This document shows positions 24,547 through 33,615 of a stretch of DNA of 64,000 bases, one piece after another (position 1 is the first letter of the stretch; the number at the start of each line of letters is the position of its first letter). The translations under genes and the position numbers were made by a program. The notes under the pieces are model-generated. The model was not told the DNA's origin, did no database searches, and saw only the letters and a list, made by a program, of their open reading frames with translations. The DNA comes from Sphingomonas sp. NBWT7. Lineage in GTDB: Bacteria > Pseudomonadota > Alphaproteobacteria > Sphingomonadales > Sphingomonadaceae. The stretch covers positions 1,387,501-1,451,500 of the forward strand of contig NZ_CP043639.1 in assembly GCF_014217605.1 (NCBI RefSeq). The letters are read 5' to 3'.

Positions 24547-26319
24547 ATGCGCATCCTCGCCCCGCTGGCGCTCGTCGCCCCCGCCGTCCTTTCCGGTCCC
24601 GTGGCGATCGCCGCCCCCGCTTCCGCCGCTACCGCTGCGGATGCGGCCTTCGACGCGATCTGGCAGGCGGAATGGGCGTGGCGGCAGCAGGAGCGCATCG
24701 CCGACGGCGGCCCCGGCGTCGTCGACGAGCATCTGCCCGACGTTTCTGCGGCGGCGCACGCCCGCCGGCTCGCCTATTGGCGCGGCACGCTGGCGAAGCT
24801 CGACGCGATCGATACCAAGCGCCTGTCGCCTGACGCGCTGACCGACTGGCAGGTCTATCGCGCGCAGATCGCGGCGCAGGTCGACGAAGAGGCTTTTCGC
24901 GAATGGGAGAAGCCGGTCAACGGCGACAGCGCTTTCTGGTCGGACCTTCAGTATACGGCGCGTGGCGACTTCACCGGTGGTGAGGCCGATTACCGCCGCT
25001 ACCTTACGTGGCTTGGCGACGTGCCGACGTACCTCGCGCAGCAGACCGACAATCTCGCCGCGGGGCTGAAGCGCGGCTTCACCCCACCGTCGATCGTGAT
25101 GCAGGGGCGTGAGAAATCGGTCGAGACGATCGCCGCCGCGACCGATCCGACGGCCGTCGTCTACTATCAGCCGTTCGCGAAGATGCCCGCGTCGATCCCC
25201 GCCGCGCGCCGGGCCGCGCTGCAGGCCGAGGCGCGCGCGATCATCGCCGACCGGATCGTGCCCGCGCACAAGACGCTGCTCGTCTTTCTGCGCACGCGCT
25301 ACTTCCCCGGCCTGACCAAAAACCTCGGCGCGACGAGTTACCCCGACGGCGCGGTCTATTACCGCAGCCGCATCCGCGCCTTCACCACGCTCGACATGAC
25401 GCCCGACGCGATCCACGCGCTCGGCTTGTCGGAAATGGCCAAGATCCGCGCCGAGATGGAGGCGGTGAAGAAGGAGGCGAAGTTCGCCGGCGACCTGCCC
25501 GCGTTCCTCACCTTCCTGCGCCGCGATCCGCAATTCTATCCCAAGACCGCCGACGAGCTGATGAAGGAGGCGGCGTGGCACGCCAAGCGCTTCGACGCGA
25601 TGGCGGGTAAGTGGTTCGGCCGGCTGCCGCGGCAGCGCTTCGCGATCATCGAGGTGCCGCCCGACATCGCCCCCTTCTACACCGCGGGGCGCGGCGGGCC
25701 GGGCACGTATCTCGTCAACACCTATGATCTGCCGTCGCGTCCGCTGTTCCAGCTGCCCGCGCTGACGCTGCACGAGAGCGCGCCGGGCCACGCCTTCCAG
25801 ATGCCGCTGGCGATCGAGAATACGACGTTGAAGCCGTTCCGCCGCAACAGCTATATCTCCGCCTTCGGCGAAGGCTGGGCGCTGTATACCGAGCGCCTCG
25901 GCGATGAGATGGGTTTCTATCGCACGCCGTACGAGCGGTTCGGCATGCTGTCGTATCAGGCGTGGCGCGCGGCGCGACTGGTGGTCGATACGGGCATTCA
26001 TGCCAAGGGCTGGAGTCGCGAGCAGGCGCAAGCCTATATGCGCGACAACACCGCGCTCAGCGAGCACGAGATCACCACCGAGATCGATCGCTACATCGGC
26101 TGGCCCGCGCAGGCGCTGAGCTATTATCTCGGCCAGCTCGCGATCCAGCGCGTGCGTGCGAAGGCCGAAGCCTCGCTCGGCGCGAAGTTCGACATCCGCA
26201 ACTTCCACGATACCGTGCTCAGCCTCGGCAGCGTGCCCATGCCCGTGCTCGAGGCGCGGATCGACCGCTTCATCGCGGAAGGCGGCCCATCGCCCTATCC
26301 CAAGGAACCCGCCGCCTGA
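24547..26319 (+). CDS. DUF885 family exported metallopeptidase-like protein
   Basis: 590 residues starting with a signal peptide (ILAPLALVAPAVLSGPVAIAAPASA), hence periplasmic. Diagnostic DUF885 motif LHESAPGHAFQMPLA at roughly residues 413-427 includes the HExxxGH zinc-like site; SAFGEGWALYTERLGDEMGFY follows with the downstream Glu. Other conserved parts are PPSIVMQGREKS and YLGQLAIQRVRAKAE. Probably a zinc carboxypeptidase-type enzyme; no substrate is known. ATG at 24547 chosen because it directly begins the leader. Confidence 0.92.
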   Translation: MRILAPLALVAPAVLSGPVAIAAPASAATAADAAFDAIWQAEWAWRQQERIADGGPGVVDEHLPDVSAAAHARRLAYWRGTLAKLDAIDTKRLSPDALTDWQVYRAQIAAQVDEEAFREWEKPVNGDSAFWSDLQYTARGDFTGGEADYRRYLTWLGDVPTYLAQQTDNLAAGLKRGFTPPSIVMQGREKSVETIAAATDPTAVVYYQPFAKMPASIPAARRAALQAEARAIIADRIVPAHKTLLVFLRTRYFPGLTKNLGATSYPDGAVYYRSRIRAFTTLDMTPDAIHALGLSEMAKIRAEMEAVKKEAKFAGDLPAFLTFLRRDPQFYPKTADELMKEAAWHAKRFDAMAGKWFGRLPRQRFAIIEVPPDIAPFYTAGRGGPGTYLVNTYDLPSRPLFQLPALTLHESAPGHAFQMPLAIENTTLKPFRRNSYISAFGEGWALYTERLGDEMGFYRTPYERFGMLSYQAWRAARLVVDTGIHAKGWSREQAQAYMRDNTALSEHEITTEIDRYIGWPAQALSYYLGQLAIQRVRAKAEASLGAKFDIRNFHDTVLSLGSVPMPVLEARIDRFIAEGGPSPYPKEPAA

Positions 26320-26338
26320 TCAGATGCGTTGACACTGG

Positions 26339-26578
26339 ATGCATGATGAAGTTGCGCTCGGGATCAAGCGATCGGCGGAAATGGCGGCGATCTTCATGAT
26401 CGGCGACGGGCTGCTCGGCCTCGTGCAGCCGACGCGGCACATCGACCTCTGGCGATCGGAGGTCGCGGCGGTCGACGCGTTGGTACGGCCGTTCGCCGCC
26501 AGACCCACGGCACGGCGGCTCTACGGGCTCGCGCAACTTGCCGCAGGCATCACGCTCGCCGCGCGGCTGCGGCGCTGA
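26339..26578 (+). CDS. Small protein of unknown function
   Basis: 79 residues. SAEMAAIFMIGDGLLGLVQP and RRLYGLAQLAAGITLAARLR suggest two weakly hydrophobic helices flanking HIDLWRSEVAAVDALVRPF. It starts 19 bases after the DUF885 stop and meets the next gene tail to tail. Not recognised as a named family; the composition and spacing look like a real gene. Confidence 0.65.
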   Translation: MHDEVALGIKRSAEMAAIFMIGDGLLGLVQPTRHIDLWRSEVAAVDALVRPFAARPTARRLYGLAQLAAGITLAARLRR

Positions 26579-26890
26579 TCAGTTGACGATCAGGAACAGC
26601 GCCAAGACGACGACGAGGATCGCAACGGCGAACGCCGCCGCCCAAAAGTTCGTCGCCCGTGCGGTGCGCACGCGCCGCACCATCAGCGTCGCGCCGCCGG
26701 CCGCGCCCAACCCGGCCAAGATCGGCACGGCATAGCCGAGCATCGCGATGCCGGGTTTGGGATCGTCGTTCATCGCCGGCAGGTGAAAGACGTCGAACCA
26801 CAGATAGACGAGCAGCATTGCGGCGAGCAGCCCGGCCGCCGCGCCGCCGACGAGGCCGAGCAGCCCCGCCAGGACCGCCCGCCTCCGCAC
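26579..26890 (-). CDS. Small three-helix membrane protein at the end of the gcv operon
   Basis: 103 residues from GTG at 26890, one base after the gcvPB stop with GGAG just before it. Three hydrophobic stretches: AVLAGLLGLVGGAAAGLLAA (extended to VYLWF), MLGYAVPILAGLGAAGGATL, and FWAAAFAVAILVVVLALFLI. No known domain recognised. Tight spacing makes it part of the glycine cleavage transcript; a functional link is not established. Confidence 0.75.
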   Translation of the reverse strand: MRRRAVLAGLLGLVGGAAAGLLAAMLLVYLWFDVFHLPAMNDDPKPGIAMLGYAVPILAGLGAAGGATLMVRRVRTARATNFWAAAFAVAILVVVLALFLIVN

Positions 26891-26891
26891 C

Positions 26892-28466
26892 TTACTCCGC
26901 CGCCTCGCTCGCGACGACGGGCTCCTTCCACACGAGCTTCGGCTTGCGCGCGGCAAGCGTCTCGTCGAGGCGGCTACGCGGCGCGAAATGCGGCGCCGTC
27001 TTGAGGCTCGCGTCGCCCGCCTTGGCGCGCTTCGCCACGGAGCGCAGCGCGCCGATGAACTGATCGAGCGCGGCCTTTGATTCGGTCTCTGTCGGCTCGA
27101 TCAGCATCGCGCCGTGGACGACGAGCGGGAAATACATCGTCATCGGGTGGAAGCCCTCGTCGATCAGCGCCTTGGCGACGTCGATCGTCGAGAAGCCCTC
27201 GGGGAAGCCTTCATCGGAGAAGATCGCCTCATGCATGCACGGGCCGGCGAACGCGAACGGCGCGTCGAGCGTGTCCTCCAGGCTACGCAGCACGTAATTA
27301 GCGTTGAGCACCGCATCCTCGGCGACCTGCCGCAGGCCATCCGCGCCGTGGCTGAGGATGTACGTCAGCGCGCGGGTGAACATGCCCATCTGGCCGTGGA
27401 AGGCGGTCATGCGGCCGAAGGTGTCGGGGTGATCGTCATCCGCCGTCTCTTCCTCGATCAGCGCGATATGGCCGTCCTTCATCCGCGCGGTGAAGGGCAG
27501 CGGGCCGAACGGCGCCAGCGCTTCCGACAGCACCGTCGGGCCAGAGCCCGGCCCGCCCCCGCCGTGCGGGGTCGAAAAGGTCTTGTGCAGGTTGATGTGC
27601 ATCGCATCGATGCCAAGATCGCCGGGGCGAACGCGGCCGACGATCGCGTTGAAGTTCGCGCCGTCACAGTAGACGTAGCCGCCCGCCGCGTGGACCGCGT
27701 CCGAGATCGCCTTGAGATCGCGCTCGAACAAGCCGCAGGTATTCGGGTTGGTGATCATCACCGCGGCAACGTCGGGGCCAAGGCGCGCCTTCAGCGCGTC
27801 GGTATCGACACGACCCTCGGCGGTCGCCGGAATGTCCTCGACCGTGAAGCCCGCGAACGCCGCGGTCGCGGGGTTGGTGCCGTGCGCGCTCTCGGGCACC
27901 AGCACCACCTTGCGATGCCCTTCGCCGCGCTTCTCGAGCGCCGCCTTGATGCACAGCATGCCGCACAACTCGCCATGTGCGCCTGCCTTGGGGCTCATCG
28001 CGACGCCATGCATCCCGGTGAGGGTGATCAGCCAGACGGCGAGTTCGTTGATGACGCCGAGCGCACCCTGAACGGTATCGACCGGCTGGAGCGGATGGAC
28101 GTCGGCGAATCCGGGCAGCCGCGCCATCTTCTCGTTCAGCCGCGGATTGTGCTTCATGGTGCACGAGCCGAGCGGGAACAGCCCGAGATCGATCGCATAA
28201 TTCTGCCGGCTGAGCCGGGTATAATGCCGCACCGTCTCGGGTTCGCTGAGCCCCGGCAAGCCGGTCGGCGCCGTGCGTGCGAGCGTGCCGAGCCGTGACG
28301 TCGCGGAAATGGGCGCGGCCACTTCGACGCCGGTCGTGTCGGTCGAGCCGATCTCGAAGATCAGCGCCTCCTCCAGCATCAGCGCCTTGTTGCCGGTAAA
28401 GGTCGGGGCGGCGTTGCTGCCCGCTTCCGGTGTCGTCGGGCGCCAACCGCTCTGGTTCAATGCCAT
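26892..28466 (-). CDS. gcvPB: Glycine dehydrogenase (decarboxylating) subunit 2
   Basis: 524 residues, the C-terminal half of the split P protein. MALNQSGWRPTTPEA sets the start. PLP-binding Lys lies in INLHKTFSTPHGGGGPGSGP; other landmarks are FPLGSCTMKHNPRLNE, GELCGMLCIKAAL and VPESAHGTNPATAAFAGF. With GcvPA it decarboxylates glycine and passes aminomethyl to lipoyl-GcvH. A 7-bp hairpin lies in the 87-base gap before it. Confidence 0.96.
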   Translation of the reverse strand: MALNQSGWRPTTPEAGSNAAPTFTGNKALMLEEALIFEIGSTDTTGVEVAAPISATSRLGTLARTAPTGLPGLSEPETVRHYTRLSRQNYAIDLGLFPLGSCTMKHNPRLNEKMARLPGFADVHPLQPVDTVQGALGVINELAVWLITLTGMHGVAMSPKAGAHGELCGMLCIKAALEKRGEGHRKVVLVPESAHGTNPATAAFAGFTVEDIPATAEGRVDTDALKARLGPDVAAVMITNPNTCGLFERDLKAISDAVHAAGGYVYCDGANFNAIVGRVRPGDLGIDAMHINLHKTFSTPHGGGGPGSGPTVLSEALAPFGPLPFTARMKDGHIALIEEETADDDHPDTFGRMTAFHGQMGMFTRALTYILSHGADGLRQVAEDAVLNANYVLRSLEDTLDAPFAFAGPCMHEAIFSDEGFPEGFSTIDVAKALIDEGFHPMTMYFPLVVHGAMLIEPTETESKAALDQFIGALRSVAKRAKAGDASLKTAPHFAPRSRLDETLAARKPKLVWKEPVVASEAAE

Positions 28467-28522
28467 CGTCTTCTCTCCACCCCGGCGGTGCCGGGTCCTG
28501 CTCTCAGCGTCGCGTCGCTGAA

Positions 28523-28541
28523 CCCCGGCCAAGTGCCGGGG
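28523..28541. repeat. Hairpin in the gcvPA-gcvPB intergenic gap
   Basis: CCCCGGC, loop CAAGT, GCCGGGG: a perfect 7-bp stem 12 bases after the gcvPA stop. No T-run. Possibly stabilises or processes the operon mRNA. Confidence 0.4.
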
Positions 28542-28553
28542 CGGGTGATACAC

Positions 28554-29912
28554 TCAGGCCAGCGCCGCTTGCAGCGCAGTCGCCAGCGCCTCGACATCCT
28601 CGGGCGTCGTCGTCTCGGTCACCGCGACGACGAGGCCGTTCTCCAGCGCCTGCTCGCCCGGATAGAGCCGGCCGAGCGACACACCCGCGAGCACGCCCTT
28701 GTCGGCGAGCGCGCGGACGATCGGGCGCGCCTCGCGGCCGAGATCGAGCGTGAACTCGTTGAAGAAGGTGTCGTTGACGAGGCTCACACCCGGCACCTGC
28801 GCAAGCCGCTCCGCCGCCGCCACCGCGCCCGCGTGGTTGGCCGCCGCGAGCGCACGCAGCCCCGCCTCGCCGAGCAGCGTCATGTGGATCGAGAAGGCGA
28901 GCGCACACAGGCCTGAGTTGGTGCAGATGTTGCTCGTCGCCTTCTCGCGGCGGATGTGCTGCTCGCGCGTCGACAGCGTCAGCACGAAGCCGCGGCGCCC
29001 GTCGGCATCGACCGTCTCGCCGCACAGGCGGCCCGGCATCTGCCGAACGTATTTGTCCTTGCACCCGAACAGGCCGACGTACGGCCCGCCGAACTGCAGC
29101 CCGACACCCAGCGACTGCCCCTCGCCGACGACGATATCGGCGTCCATCTCGCCCGGCGATTTGATCGCGCCCAGCGCCACCGGCTCGGTGACGACGGCGA
29201 TCAGCAGCGCCTTGTGGGCGTGGCACGCGTCGGCAAGCGGCGTCAGATCGGCGATGCGGCCGAGGATGTCGGGATATTGCACGACGACGCACGACGTATC
29301 ACCGTCGATCTTGGCGATCAGCGCGTCGAGATCGCCCTCCGCGGTCAGCGTCGGCAGCGACACGTCGAGCGCGTCGCCCGTGTATTTCGCCATCGTCTTG
29401 GCGACCGAGACGTAATGTGGATGAAGCCCGCCCGACAGGATCGCACGCCCGCGCTTGGTGATCCGCCGCGCCATGCCGATCGCTTCCCAGCAGGCGGTCG
29501 AGCCGTCGTACATGCTGGCGTTCGCCACGTCGGTGCCGAGCAGCCGCGCAACCTGCGTCTGGAACTCGAACAGCATCTGCAGCGTGCCCTGCGCGATCTC
29601 GGGCTGATAGGGCGTGTAGGCGGTGAGGAACTCGCCGCGCTGGATCAGGTGATCGACGCTCGCCGGCACATGGTGGCGGTACGCGCCGCAGCCGAGGAAG
29701 AAGGGCGCCTCTCCCGCCGACAAGTTCTGCCGCGCGAGCTTGGTCATGTGCCGCTCGACGGAGAGCTCGCTCGCGTGCATCGGCAGGCCGGCGATTGGCT
29801 CGGCGAGCCGCGCTGCCGCGGGAACGTCGACGAACAGATCGTCAATCGAGCCGGCACCGATGACGTCGAGCATCGCGCGGCGATCATGGTCGGTAAGCGG
29901 TAGGTAGCGCAT
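28554..29912 (-). CDS. gcvPA: Glycine dehydrogenase (decarboxylating) subunit 1
   Basis: 452 residues, the N-terminal half of the P protein. [20 protein letters not shown] and [24 protein letters not shown] (split) near residue 70-95, then [33 protein letters not shown] and [17 protein letters not shown] are typical of GcvPA. Forms the alpha2beta2 decarboxylase with GcvPB. Third gene of the riboswitch-controlled operon, 93 bases after gcvH. Confidence 0.96.
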   Translation of the reverse strand: MRYLPLTDHDRRAMLDVIGAGSIDDLFVDVPAAARLAEPIAGLPMHASELSVERHMTKLARQNLSAGEAPFFLGCGAYRHHVPASVDHLIQRGEFLTAYTPYQPEIAQGTLQMLFEFQTQVARLLGTDVANASMYDGSTACWEAIGMARRITKRGRAILSGGLHPHYVSVAKTMAKYTGDALDVSLPTLTAEGDLDALIAKIDGDTSCVVVQYPDILGRIADLTPLADACHAHKALLIAVVTEPVALGAIKSPGEMDADIVVGEGQSLGVGLQFGGPYVGLFGCKDKYVRQMPGRLCGETVDADGRRGFVLTLSTREQHIRREKATSNICTNSGLCALAFSIHMTLLGEAGLRALAAANHAGAVAAAERLAQVPGVSLVNDTFFNEFTLDLGREARPIVRALADKGVLAGVSLGRLYPGEQALENGLVVAVTETTTPEDVEALATALQAALA

Positions 29913-29968
29913 CTTGGAAAAACTCCCGCCTCCGCACGGAGGGGCATCGATCGTATCCGGCGGAGCTG

Positions 29969-29993
29969 CCGGGCCGGTCAGCTTCCGGCCCGG
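29969..29993. repeat. Strong hairpin in the gcvH-gcvPA intergenic gap
   Basis: CCGGGCCGG (29969-29977), loop TCAGCTT, CCGGCCCGG (29985-29993): 9-bp perfect stem 12 bases after the gcvH stop. There is no T-tract. A 3'-end stabiliser that lets gcvH be more abundant than gcvP is possible. Confidence 0.45.
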
Positions 29994-30005
29994 TGACGGC
30001 CGCGA

Positions 30006-30377
30006 TTACAGCTTGGCGACGAACGCCTCGTACGCGGCCTCATCCATCAGGCCGTCGAGCTCGCCGGCATCCTTCAGCGACAGCTTGAAGAACCAGCCTT
30101 CCGCCTCCGGATCCGAATTGACGAGGCTGGGATCGTCGGTCAGCGCGGGATTGCCCTCGATGACTGTGCCCGAGACGGGCGAGTAGACGTCGCTCGCCGC
30201 CTTGACGCTCTCGACCACCGCCGCCTCGTCGCCCTTGGCGAGCTGTTTGCCCTCCTCGGGAACGTCGACGAACACGATGTCGCCGAGCTGGCCCTGCGCA
30301 TAGTCGGAGATGCCGACCGTGCCGACGTCACCGTCGACGTCGATCCACTCGTGATCCTCGGTGAAATAGCGGCTCAT
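30006..30377 (-). CDS. gcvH: Glycine cleavage system H protein
   Basis: 123 residues. [20 protein letters not shown] opens the domain and the lipoylated Lys59 sits in [31 protein letters not shown] is the hinge preceding it. It shuttles the aminomethyl group among P, T and L proteins. ATG at 30377; a GTG one codon upstream is also in frame. Three bases separate it from the gcvT stop. Confidence 0.97.
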   Translation of the reverse strand: MSRYFTEDHEWIDVDGDVGTVGISDYAQGQLGDIVFVDVPEEGKQLAKGDEAAVVESVKAASDVYSPVSGTVIEGNPALTDDPSLVNSDPEAEGWFFKLSLKDAGELDGLMDEAAYEAFVAKL

Positions 30378-30380
30378 CAC

Positions 30381-31538
30381 TCAGGCTCCTCGGAAATAGC
30401 GGTGGGGAACGAACGGCATCGCGGTAACGGTTGCGGCGTGCACCTTGCCGCGCTGCGCCAGCTGGATGCGGGTGCCGGGCACGGCCATCGCGGCGGGAAC
30501 GTACGCCATCGCGATCGGTGCCCCGACGCTGGGCGCGAACCCGCCCGACGTCACGCGGCCGACCTCGCTGCCCTCGGCATCGACGACGCTCGCGCCCTCG
30601 CGCACCGGCTGGCGCCCCTCGACCAGCAGGCCGACGCGCTTCGACACGGGGCCGCTCGCGCGCTCAGCAAGGATGCGCTCGGCACCGGGGAAGCCGCCCT
30701 GCTCGCGGCGGCGCTTGAACAGCGCGAAGCCGAGATCGGCCATCACCGGCGTCGTCTCGGGCGTCAGATCGTGGCCGTAGAGCGGCAATCCCGCCTCGAG
30801 CCGCAGCGAATCGCGTGCGCCCAGCCCGATCGGCTTCACCTCGGGCTGCGCGACGAGCGCGTCGGCGAGCGCCTCGGCGGCCTCCGCCGGAACCGAGATC
30901 TCGAACCCGTCCTCGCCGGTATAGCCGCTGCGGCTGATCCACAGGTCGTGCCCCTGCCAGGCGAAGCCACCCGCCTGCATGAACACCATCGCCTCGACCC
31001 CCGGCACGAGCCGCGCGAGCGCGTCGACCGCTTTGGGCCCCTGCAGCGCGAGCAGCGCGTGGTCCTCCATCAGGTTGATTGTGATCGCATCGGGCAGATG
31101 CTCGATCATGTGCGCGACGTCGTCGTATTTGGTCGCGCTGTTGACGACCATGTAGACGCGCTCGCTTTCGCCGTCGGCCAAGGCCGGACGGGTCAGCATC
31201 AGATCGTCGAGGATGCCGCCACCCGCGTCGAGCAGCAGCGAGTAGCGGGCGCGATTGCGCGCGAGCCCGGCGATATCAGCGGGCATCAGCGCCTCGAGCG
31301 CCGCCACCACGTCGGTCGCCGCTTCGTCGCTGGTAATGCTTAGCTGGCCCATGTGGCTGACGTCGAACAGCCCGGCGCTCTCGCGCGTCCACAGATGCTC
31401 GGCCATGATGCCTTCGTACTGGACAGGCATCCAATAGCCGGCGAATTCCACCATCCGGCCGCCGCGCGCGCGGTGCCAGCCGTCGAGCGGCAGCGCCAGC
31501 GTTTCGATGATTACGTCGTCGTCGTCGTGATCGCTCAC
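30381..31538 (-). CDS. gcvT: Glycine cleavage system T protein (aminomethyltransferase)
   Basis: 385 residues starting VSDHDDDDVIIETLALPLDGWH at a GTG; the open frame upstream runs through the riboswitch, so it is not coding. Landmarks: GGRMVEFAGYWMPVQYEG, ESAGLFDVSHMGQL, DDLMLTRPALAD, SRSGYTGEDGFEI with the folate/acid region, and GARDSLRLEAGLPLYGHDL. It transfers the methylene to tetrahydrofolate, releasing ammonia. First gene of the gcv operon. Confidence 0.95.
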   Translation of the reverse strand: MSDHDDDDVIIETLALPLDGWHRARGGRMVEFAGYWMPVQYEGIMAEHLWTRESAGLFDVSHMGQLSITSDEAATDVVAALEALMPADIAGLARNRARYSLLLDAGGGILDDLMLTRPALADGESERVYMVVNSATKYDDVAHMIEHLPDAITINLMEDHALLALQGPKAVDALARLVPGVEAMVFMQAGGFAWQGHDLWISRSGYTGEDGFEISVPAEAAEALADALVAQPEVKPIGLGARDSLRLEAGLPLYGHDLTPETTPVMADLGFALFKRRREQGGFPGAERILAERASGPVSKRVGLLVEGRQPVREGASVVDAEGSEVGRVTSGGFAPSVGAPIAMAYVPAAMAVPGTRIQLAQRGKVHAATVTAMPFVPHRYFRGA

Positions 31539-31594
31539 CGGGCGTGTTCCATCGTCGAAAGGGCGAACGCATCCCCCGTGGGCGACGCGAGCAA

Positions 31595-31793
31595 CTCCCC
31601 CTCTGTCACGGAACCTGAGAGCTTTCGCGCGGAACATGCGTCCGCGCTTACACCTTCGGTGGGCAGCGCCTGCCGGCACGGCCGCTTTCCAGAGCGTCAA
31701 ATCGCGCGCGCGGTCCCTGATGCCTGAGAGATTCCGGGGTGGTTGCTCCTTCGGCGGCGGATGGTGGCCTGGAAGGCCGTCCGCACTCTCCCG
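31595..31793 (-). promoter_or_regulatory. Tandem glycine riboswitch
   Basis: Read on the minus strand. Aptamer 1 (about 31793-31685) begins GGGAGAG, has CCGCCGAAGGAGCAA, CTCTCAGGCATCAGGGACCG and the closing CTCTGGA. Aptamer 2 (about 31680-31595) has CACCGAAGGTGTAAGCGC, the AAGCTCTCAGGTTC core and GACAGAGGGGGAG. These are the conserved glycine-aptamer segments, in the usual two-aptamer arrangement. About 56 bases separate it from the gcvT GTG. It should switch the gcv operon on when glycine is plentiful. Confidence 0.95.
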
Positions 31794-31891
31794 CGCGCCC
31801 ACGCCGGTTGCCCGGCATCGACCGTGCCGCTCTGCCGACGCGCGCCGGCTTAGTCAATCGCCCGCCGCCGCACCGAAGCGGCGGTTCGGCG

Positions 31892-32539
31892 TCAGCGCTG
31901 TGCGTTGTAGCGCAGCTGGTCCTCGGTAAGCTGGAAGCCGACCAGCGCCTCGAAGCTCGCGGTCAGCACCGCCTGGCGCACCTCCGGCGTCGACAGCGGA
32001 TCGACCGCGGCATCATTGTCGCCCGCCTTGCGCTTGCGCGTCAGTTGCTCGCGCACCGCTTCGGGCAGCGTCGCGGCGGCCCGGCTGACGGTCGCGCTCG
32101 CCTGACCGCTGGTGGTGGCGAGCGCCTGACCGGCGTCGAAATGTACCTGCACCTGGCCGACGCGCTTCGCCGCGACCTGCGTGCCGCCGCGCACGATCGA
32201 GATGAAGTACGGCAGCACGACGTCGCGCGGCCCGTCCGTCCGTGTCCGGCGTGCACGCACGTCGAAGCTTACGGTGCTGGTGATGTCGCTCGCGCCCTCG
32301 TTGCACGTGCCGCGCACGTTGGTCATCACAGCGGTGACGTCGATCGCGCTCGCGTCGCGGCTCGCCGGCGGATCGAATATGGTGATGTCACCCGTCCCTG
32401 CGGGCACGCCGACCACCGGGCAGACCGAACGGACCGCGCTGATCCCGACGCCGCCCTCGACCGAGATTTCGCCGCTCTTGGCGCAGCCACCGGCAAGGAG
32501 GACGAGCGCGAGCGGGGCAGCGAGTTGGCGAAAGGACAC
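31892..32539 (-). CDS. Putative lipoprotein of unknown function
   Basis: 215 residues from GTG at 32539. The leader FRQLAAPLALVLLAGGCAKS ends in a lipobox (LAGGC), so it is a membrane-anchored periplasmic protein. The mature part has a beta-rich look (ITSTVSFDVRARRTRTDGPR, VVLPYFISIVRGG) and cysteines in SVCPVVG and GTCNEGA that could pair. No named domain recognised. Divergent from ispH, downstream of nothing related. Confidence 0.78.
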   Translation of the reverse strand: MSFRQLAAPLALVLLAGGCAKSGEISVEGGVGISAVRSVCPVVGVPAGTGDITIFDPPASRDASAIDVTAVMTNVRGTCNEGASDITSTVSFDVRARRTRTDGPRDVVLPYFISIVRGGTQVAAKRVGQVQVHFDAGQALATTSGQASATVSRAAATLPEAVREQLTRKRKAGDNDAAVDPLSTPEVRQAVLTASFEALVGFQLTEDQLRYNAQR

Positions 32540-32618
32540 GGGCGGGAAACCTCTTACGATACGGCCGCGCTCATAACCGCCTTCCGTGCGGGCAGGCAAT
32601 CGCGTAAGCGCTCGCACC

Positions 32619-33587
32619 ATGACCGAGACGCCAGCGACCGCCGCCAAGCCCGTCCTCGAGCTGCTGATCGCCGCGCCGCGCGGCTTCTGCGCCGGGGTCG
32701 ATCGGGCGATCCGCATCGTCGAACTCGCGATCGAGAAGCACGGCGCACCGGTCTATGTCCGGCACGAAATCGTCCACAACAAGTTCGTCGTCGATACGCT
32801 GCGCGCGAAGGGCGCCGTCTTCGTCGAGGAACTCGACGAGGTGCCCGACGGCGCGCCGGTGGTATTCTCCGCTCACGGCGTGCCCAAGTCGGTGCCGGCA
32901 AACGCGCAGGCACGCGGGCTCGACTATCTCGATGCCACCTGTCCGCTCGTCTCCAAGGTTCACCGCCAGGCAGAGCGGCTGGTGGCGGCGGGTCGGCACA
33001 TCGTCTTTATCGGGCATGAGGGGCATCCCGAGGTGATCGGCACCTTCGGCCAGGTGCCGGCAGGCTCGATGACGCTGATCGAGGACGTTGCGGATGCCGA
33101 GGCGTTCGCGCCGGCCGATCCGGACAACCTCGCCTTCCTCACGCAGACGACCTTGTCGGTCGACGACACCGCCGAGGTCGTGCGCACGCTGCAGCGCCGC
33201 TTCCCCGCGATGCAGGCGCCGCGCGGCGAGGACATTTGCTACGCCACGTCGAACCGCCAGGCGGCGGTGAAGGCGATTGCGGGGGCGTGCGACGCGGTGC
33301 TGGTGATCGGCGCGCCCAATTCGTCGAACTCCGTACGTTTGGTCGAGGTAGCACAGCGCGAGGGCGTGCGCGCCGCGCTGATCCAGCGCGCCGCCGATCT
33401 CGACTGGGCGTTCCTCGACGGGATCGGCACGCTTGGCATAACCGCCGGCGCGTCGGCGCCCGAACTGCTGGTGCGCGAGCTGGTCGATCTACTCGCGACG
33501 CGTTTTGACGTGACCGAGCGCGAGGAGGAGACGACGCGCGAGACAATCGCGTTCAAGCTGCCGCGCGCGCTGGAGCAGGCGGCCTAG
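32619..33587 (+). CDS. ispH: 4-hydroxy-3-methylbut-2-enyl diphosphate reductase
   Basis: 322 residues; last step of the MEP isoprenoid pathway, yielding IPP and DMAPP. The three Fe-S cysteines are in [25 protein letters not shown] and [23 protein letters not shown] and [10 protein letters not shown] hold substrate-binding His, and PNSSNSVRL closes the site. ATG at 32619 preferred over an upstream frame extension because family similarity begins at about residue 10 from it. Confidence 0.97.
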   Translation: MTETPATAAKPVLELLIAAPRGFCAGVDRAIRIVELAIEKHGAPVYVRHEIVHNKFVVDTLRAKGAVFVEELDEVPDGAPVVFSAHGVPKSVPANAQARGLDYLDATCPLVSKVHRQAERLVAAGRHIVFIGHEGHPEVIGTFGQVPAGSMTLIEDVADAEAFAPADPDNLAFLTQTTLSVDDTAEVVRTLQRRFPAMQAPRGEDICYATSNRQAAVKAIAGACDAVLVIGAPNSSNSVRLVEVAQREGVRAALIQRAADLDWAFLDGIGTLGITAGASAPELLVRELVDLLATRFDVTEREEETTRETIAFKLPRALEQAA

Positions 33588-33615
33588 CCCGTCGGCAGCC
33601 GAAGGGGCAGGATCA

